Positions 5,712 through 6,087 of a stretch of DNA of 6,087 nt are shown here, piece by piece (the first letter of the stretch is position 1; each line of letters starts with the position of its first letter). Location of the stretch: positions 1 to 6,087 of the forward strand of contig JAFUQY010000174.1 of assembly GCA_017472105.1 (NCBI GenBank), in the 5' to 3' direction. Source of the DNA: Clostridia bacterium. Its GTDB lineage: Bacteria > Bacillota_A > Clostridia > Oscillospirales > CAG-272. A model generated the notes under the pieces. The model saw only the letters and a list, made by a program, of their open reading frames with translations, searched no databases and was not told the origin of the DNA. Both the position numbers and the translations under genes were made by a program.

Positions 5712-5740
5712 TTATTAGGTAGAAAAGCTCCGCTTTTCAA
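5712..5740 (-). promoter_or_regulatory. Possible promoter of the glycosidase-mutY transcript
   Basis: On the minus strand, TTGAAA (5740-5735) is followed after 17 bases by TAATAA (5717-5712), a weak -10 box. TAAAAT (5714-5709) is a better -10 match but at a spacing of 20. The perfect dyad GAAAAGC/GCTTTTC (5738-5722) covers part of the -35 box and the spacer and could serve as an operator. Its three-base centre does not fit a standard LacI-family or cre site. The start may instead lie farther upstream, with the hairpins as leader. Confidence 0.35.
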
Positions 5741-5869
5741 TTGGATTTTATGCCCTACGCAGGCGGCGCAAGAACCCTCCGCAGCCGGGCTCTTGATTCG
5801 GCAGACCAGCCACTTTCATCAGAGATGAAAGTGATGCCTGGACCCAAGGCTTCACTTTCGAAGAAAGTG
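5722..5869 (-). repeat. Cluster of four short-loop hairpins (repeat element or structured leader RNA)
   Basis: Four inverted repeats occur within 148 bases: GAAAAGC/GCTTTTC with loop TCC (5722-5738); AAGAACCC/GGGCTCTT with a nine-base loop (5770-5794); CACTTTCATC/GATGAAAGTG with loop AGA (5811-5833), extended by CCAG/CTGG at 5806-5809 and 5838-5841; and CACTTTC/GAAAGTG with loop GAA (5853-5869). The second has an A-C mismatch in plus RNA but a G-U pair in minus RNA, so the minus strand is the better candidate transcript. The third and fourth share the same arm sequence. A looser stem GCGAT/ATCGC lies at 5913-5930. Confidence 0.55.
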
Positions 5870-5950
5870 TGCGGGCAGAGGCGTTTTGGACAACGTGCAG
5901 CTTTAGAATTGAGCGATCTTCCTTTATCGCACGGGACACTCATTTCCCTC

Positions 5951-5970
5951 GGTAAGCTCAGCCTGCGGCG
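5951..5970 (+). repeat. Direct repeat, copy A
   Basis: GGTAAGCTCAGCCTGCGGCG here recurs at 6026-6046 with a one-base insertion and two substitutions in the middle; the last 13 bases (TCAGCCTGCGGCG) are identical. It lies in the gene-free right end, and the spacing of 75 bases does not match any coding repeat. Function not known. Confidence 0.6.
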
Positions 5971-6025
5971 GCGAGATTGGGGCGTTTCGGGCACTGGTTG
6001 TTGCAACGCGTCACTGGATTGTACG

Positions 6026-6046
6026 GGTAAATTTCAGCCTGCGGCG
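6026..6046 (+). repeat. Direct repeat, copy B
   Basis: Second copy of the repeat at 5951-5970, with GGTAA at its left end and TCAGCCTGCGGCG at its right. Between the copies lie a GTTGCAAC palindrome (5999-6006) and a CACTGG direct repeat (5992-5997 and 6012-6017). Whether the series continues past the window cannot be seen. Confidence 0.6.
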
Positions 6047-6087
6047 CAAACTATGATTTACTCACGGCGATGCTCCGGGACGCCACC

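Larger units (their letters stand above)
5627..6087. other. Gene-free right end, hairpin-rich
   Basis: No supportable gene lies in these 461 bases. Two overlapping minus-strand frames of 63 and 83 codons (5939-5748 and 6006-5755) run through the hairpins described separately; they are low-complexity Arg/Ser-rich, lack good ribosome binding sites, and look like translations of structured DNA. The part next to the glycosidase (5640-5720) is very AT-rich and purine-rich on the minus strand, as expected for its untranslated leader. From about 5745 base composition switches abruptly to GC-rich. Confidence 0.65.

Noticed and set aside
5722..5738. GAAAAGC/GCTTTTC dyad as a catabolite-responsive cre site
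   Set aside because: The centre has three extra bases and lacks the central CG spacing expected of LacI-family sites.
5811..5869. Repeated CACTTTC arms as a CRISPR fragment
   Set aside because: Only two hairpins with unequal arms and no regular repeat-spacer pattern.
5748..6006. Two overlapping minus-strand frames (63 and 83 codons) as small genes
   Set aside because: They pass through several hairpins, have no good ribosome binding site, and look like translated structured DNA.

Overview
The window reads like a chromosomal segment of an anaerobic, probably gut- or rumen-dwelling member of the Firmicutes/Clostridia. The pointers are strong AGGAGG-type ribosome binding sites, sigma-A-like promoters, codons with G or C often in third position set against AT-rich intergenic DNA, and the gene set (an S66 LD-carboxypeptidase, a CE15-like esterase, a clan GH-A glycosidase and a clostridial-looking MutY). 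This assignment is inference from style. No phage, transposase, CRISPR array, tRNA or rRNA was seen.

Layout. Positions 1-530 (minus) hold the N-terminal half of an S66 peptidase running off the left edge. Its upstream region (531-799) contains what looks like a complete regulatory leader: a sigma-A-like promoter, a 36-codon open frame with its own ribosome binding site, a terminator-like hairpin with a U-rich tail, then the peptidase ribosome binding site. Just beyond, a near-consensus extended -10 promoter (813-842) fires the other way into a compact two-gene operon: a cytoplasmic CE15-like alpha/beta hydrolase (872-2020) and a calcineurin-like metallophosphoesterase (2035-2751), closed by a strong terminator (2761-2801).

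From 2802 to 3309 there is no credible gene. The stretch holds two diverged copies of a roughly 145-base repeat in inverted orientation (2889-3033 and 3095-3240). Perfect 15- and 16-base blocks enclose a loop whose length (31) is conserved but whose sequence is not. The blocks can fold into a stem with a purine internal loop.

The right half is a minus-strand pair: a GH39-like glycosidase (5626 to 4349) whose stop codon overlaps the start of mutY (4362 or 4356, down to 3310). Sugar breakdown and oxidised-base repair therefore appear to share a transcript. The last 460 bases (5627-6087) contain no supportable gene but are rich in short-loop hairpins and a 20-base direct repeat, suggesting a dispersed repeat element or a structured leader of the glycosidase transcript.

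Functionally, the esterase and the glycosidase both lack signal peptides. They would fit intracellular processing of imported hemicellulose-type (uronic-acid- or xylose-containing) fragments, but they are on separate, convergent units and their substrates cannot be read from sequence. The most novel-looking parts are non-coding: the candidate attenuated leader of the S66 gene, the paired structured repeats, and the hairpin cluster at the right edge.
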